DNA from: Kutzneria sp.
GTDB lineage: Bacteria > Actinomycetota > Actinomycetes > Mycobacteriales > Pseudonocardiaceae
Direction: 5' to 3'
Assembly: GCA_019239965.1 (NCBI GenBank)
Contig: JAFAZC010000055.1
Span: 1-53,594 of the forward strand
Length of the DNA stretch: 53,594 nucleotides
The notes beneath the pieces are model-generated. The model was not told the origin of the DNA, ran no database searches, and saw nothing but the letters and a program-made list of their open reading frames with translations. A program made the position numbers and the translations under genes. How positions within the stretch are numbered: position 1 is the stretch's first letter; every line of letters begins with the position of its first letter. Shown one piece after another: positions 51,978 to 53,594 of this stretch.

Positions 51978-53528
51978 GTGACCACGGCAAGTGAGCAGCG
52001 ATACCACCTTGCCGGCCCGCTGTCGGCCGCGGTGGCACAGCTGGCCACGACACTGCGGCCGCAGGTTGGGCCGGCGACGGCGGCCGGCTTCCAGGACGTG
52101 CTGCGCAGGCTGTCCGCCCCACTGCAGCTCGCGGTCGCCGGCCGGATCAAGTCCGGGAAGTCGACCTTGGTGAACGCCCTGATCGGACGCAGGGTGGCGC
52201 CAACCGACATCGGTGAGTGCACCAGGCTGGTCACCCGCTTCCAGTACGGAACGGTGGACCGAATCGAGGTGGTCAGGACCGACGGCCGACGCCAGGTGCT
52301 GCCGTTCGACGCCGCCGGCATGATTCCGGCCGACTTGGACACCGACCTCGCCGAGGTCTCGCACCTGGAGGCGTATCTCACCAATGCCGTGCTCCGCGAC
52401 CTGACCGTGATCGACACACCCGGTCTGGGCTCGCTCGACGCCGCTTCCGCGGCGCGGGCACAGCGGCTGCTCAACGGGTCGGATAATGGGCTCGACCGGG
52501 TGTCGCATGACGCGGTGGCAGGTGCCGAGGCCGTGCTGTACGTCGTGACCCAGCAGGTCCGGGCGGACGACCATGAGACGCTGTCGGCCTTCACCGCCGC
52601 GACCGCCAGCCGTGAGGCGGGTCCGGTCAACGCGGTCGCCGTGTTGAACAAGGCGGACACGATCGCGCCGGAGTCGGTGGCCGGCGCGGGCGGCGAGGTG
52701 TGGCAGGCCGCGACGATCCTCGCGGACCAGCAGGCTCGTGCCCTTGGCCCGAAAGTCGCCGGGGTGCTGCCGGTCATCGGTCTGCTCGCCGAGTCAGCGG
52801 AGACGGGGACCTTCACCTCGGCGGATGCCGACGCGCTTCGCCAGCTCGCCGAGCTGGACGATGCGACCTGGAGCACCATGCTCGTCTCGGTGGACGTGTT
52901 CACCGCGTGGGAGTGCCCGGTACCGGCGGCCACCAGAACCCGCCTCGTGGAGAAACTGGATCTCTACGGCATCGACTGGGCGGTGCGGGCGGTGCGGGCC
53001 GAGCCCGGCGTCACCGCGGGCGCGCTACGCCGCAAGCTGCTCGACGCCTCCGGGCTGGTCGACGTGAGGGCGAGGCTGGACGCGGTCTTCCGGTCCCGTG
53101 CCGATGGGATCAAGGCGGCCGCGGCACTCGCCTCGATCACCGCGCTCGCCGCCGCCTCGGGCGACGCCGGCGAGCGACAGCGCGTGCACAACGGGATCGA
53201 GGTGTTGCTGAGCAGGCCGGAGGCCCATCAACTTCGGCTGCTCGAGGCGCTCACACTGGTCACCTCGAACGCCGTGAGCATGCCGGCGGACCTTGCCGAG
53301 GAGATACTGCGGGTCGGTGGCTCGGCCAAGATTCCTGAACAGCTGGGCATGGTTGGCCGCCCACAGGGTGAGCTGGCCGCCTATGCGCTAGAACGGGCCG
53401 GGTGGTGGCGTTCGTTCGCCTCCTTCGGGGCGACACCGGCCCAGAGTCGGGTGGCACACGTGGTGCATCGCGCTTACTTCCTCGCCTGGCAACAGCTGAG
53501 AGGAGAGTCCGATGTTCGACGGAACTGA
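51978..53528 (+). CDS. Dynamin-like GTPase (IniA/IniC-type)
   Basis: This 516-residue protein has a GTPase domain with P-loop GRIKSGKS (55-62), G3 DTPG (146-149) and G4 NKAD (224-227), followed by a helical region of about 290 residues (AALASITALAAASGDAG). Dynamin-like GTPases in actinobacteria, such as the mycobacterial IniA/IniC, act at the membrane and respond to cell-wall stress. The start is GTG 51978; GTG 51972 is also in frame. A second gene overlaps its 3' end and runs off the window, which suggests a paired system as with IniA and IniC. The region is next to a two-component system. Confidence 0.8.
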   Translation: MTTASEQRYHLAGPLSAAVAQLATTLRPQVGPATAAGFQDVLRRLSAPLQLAVAGRIKSGKSTLVNALIGRRVAPTDIGECTRLVTRFQYGTVDRIEVVRTDGRRQVLPFDAAGMIPADLDTDLAEVSHLEAYLTNAVLRDLTVIDTPGLGSLDAASAARAQRLLNGSDNGLDRVSHDAVAGAEAVLYVVTQQVRADDHETLSAFTAATASREAGPVNAVAVLNKADTIAPESVAGAGGEVWQAATILADQQARALGPKVAGVLPVIGLLAESAETGTFTSADADALRQLAELDDATWSTMLVSVDVFTAWECPVPAATRTRLVEKLDLYGIDWAVRAVRAEPGVTAGALRRKLLDASGLVDVRARLDAVFRSRADGIKAAAALASITALAAASGDAGERQRVHNGIEVLLSRPEAHQLRLLEALTLVTSNAVSMPADLAEEILRVGGSAKIPEQLGMVGRPQGELAAYALERAGWWRSFASFGATPAQSRVAHVVHRAYFLAWQQLRGESDVRRN

Positions 53529-53594
53529 ATCGACCGGTCCCACGTCGCATCGACTTGTGGAGACCGGGCTGCTTGAGCAGGCGCTCGACGAGCG
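53512..53594 (+). CDS. Downstream gene, partial (start only)
   Basis: ATG 53512 follows AGGAGAG and opens a frame to the window edge (MFDGTESTGPTSHRLVETGL). It overlaps the end of the dynamin-like gene by 17 bp, a common sign of coupled genes. Too little is present to assign it; a second dynamin-like GTPase is likely from the paired arrangement. Confidence 0.55.
   Translation, partial: MFDGTESTGPTSHRLVETGLLEQALDE

Noticed and set aside
1..53594. CRISPR arrays, prophage, insertion sequences and rRNA genes
   Set aside because: No regularly spaced short direct repeats with unique spacers, no transposase or phage genes, and no rRNA sequence were seen.

Overview
The window is high-GC DNA with many GTG starts, from an actinomycete. 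The gene set (mutT4/pcnA, a Rv3909-type DUF6049 protein, AlgH, leuS, the rpsF-ssb-rpsR-rplI-dnaB block, a ponA-type penicillin-binding protein with DUF5318, MacS-type kinase, mycoredoxin-like protein, LppX-like lipoprotein) fits a Pseudonocardiaceae-like relative of mycobacteria. The family is inferred from remembered gene families and order; the genus cannot be told from this sequence. Almost all genes here sit near oriC in mycobacteria, but dnaA, dnaN and gyrase are not in the window.

Layout. 1-3.7 kb: DUF6049 protein and mutT4 facing left, pcnA facing right. 3.7-10.3 kb: MFS exporter, AlgH-like protein, SdpI-like protein and three exported proteins. 10.3-16.8 kb: leuS behind a leucine-rich leader peptide and attenuator, an APC/KimA-like transporter, a mycoredoxin-like protein and a YVTN propeller protein. 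16.8-19.9 kb: a structured intergenic region, ribokinase and PTS enzyme I. 20-23.1 kb: a coupled AI-2E transporter/MacS/MacR operon. 23.2-27.8 kb: two exported proteins, the second a 1147-residue protein built of about 17 chaplin-like repeats. 27.9-32.3 kb: GGDEF protein, zinc-ribbon membrane protein, rhomboid protease, a decayed hydrolase, MerR regulator and a RibD/DHFR-like reductase. 32.4-37 kb: dnaB (with an intein), rplI, rpsR, ssb and rpsF on the minus strand. 37-43.7 kb: exported protein, endonuclease IV, GT87 mannosyltransferase, class A PBP and DUF5318. 43.8-49.9 kb: exported and metabolic genes plus trmB. 50-53.6 kb: a NarL/DesK-like two-component system and a dynamin-like GTPase pair, the second cut by the window edge.

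How the genes work together. Replication and translation genes (dnaB, ssb, ribosomal proteins, leuS, pcnA) sit among many envelope genes: the PBP, mannosyltransferase, lipoproteins, dynamin-like GTPases, MacRS and the giant surface repeat protein.

The most unusual signals are: (1) the giant chaplin-like repeat protein with a strict 51-residue period and a structured 5' leader; (2) two inverted copies of a ~107-bp intergenic element, each with two perfect DnaA boxes 18 bp apart, a TAnnnT hexamer and a G/C hairpin, both between convergent genes; (3) a DnaA-box cluster upstream of dnaB; (4) an apparently leaderless leucine leader peptide plus terminator in front of leuS; (5) a class 3-type intein in the DnaB P-loop with a decayed homing endonuclease; (6) a pseudoknot-capable structured region at about 16.92-17.04 kb.
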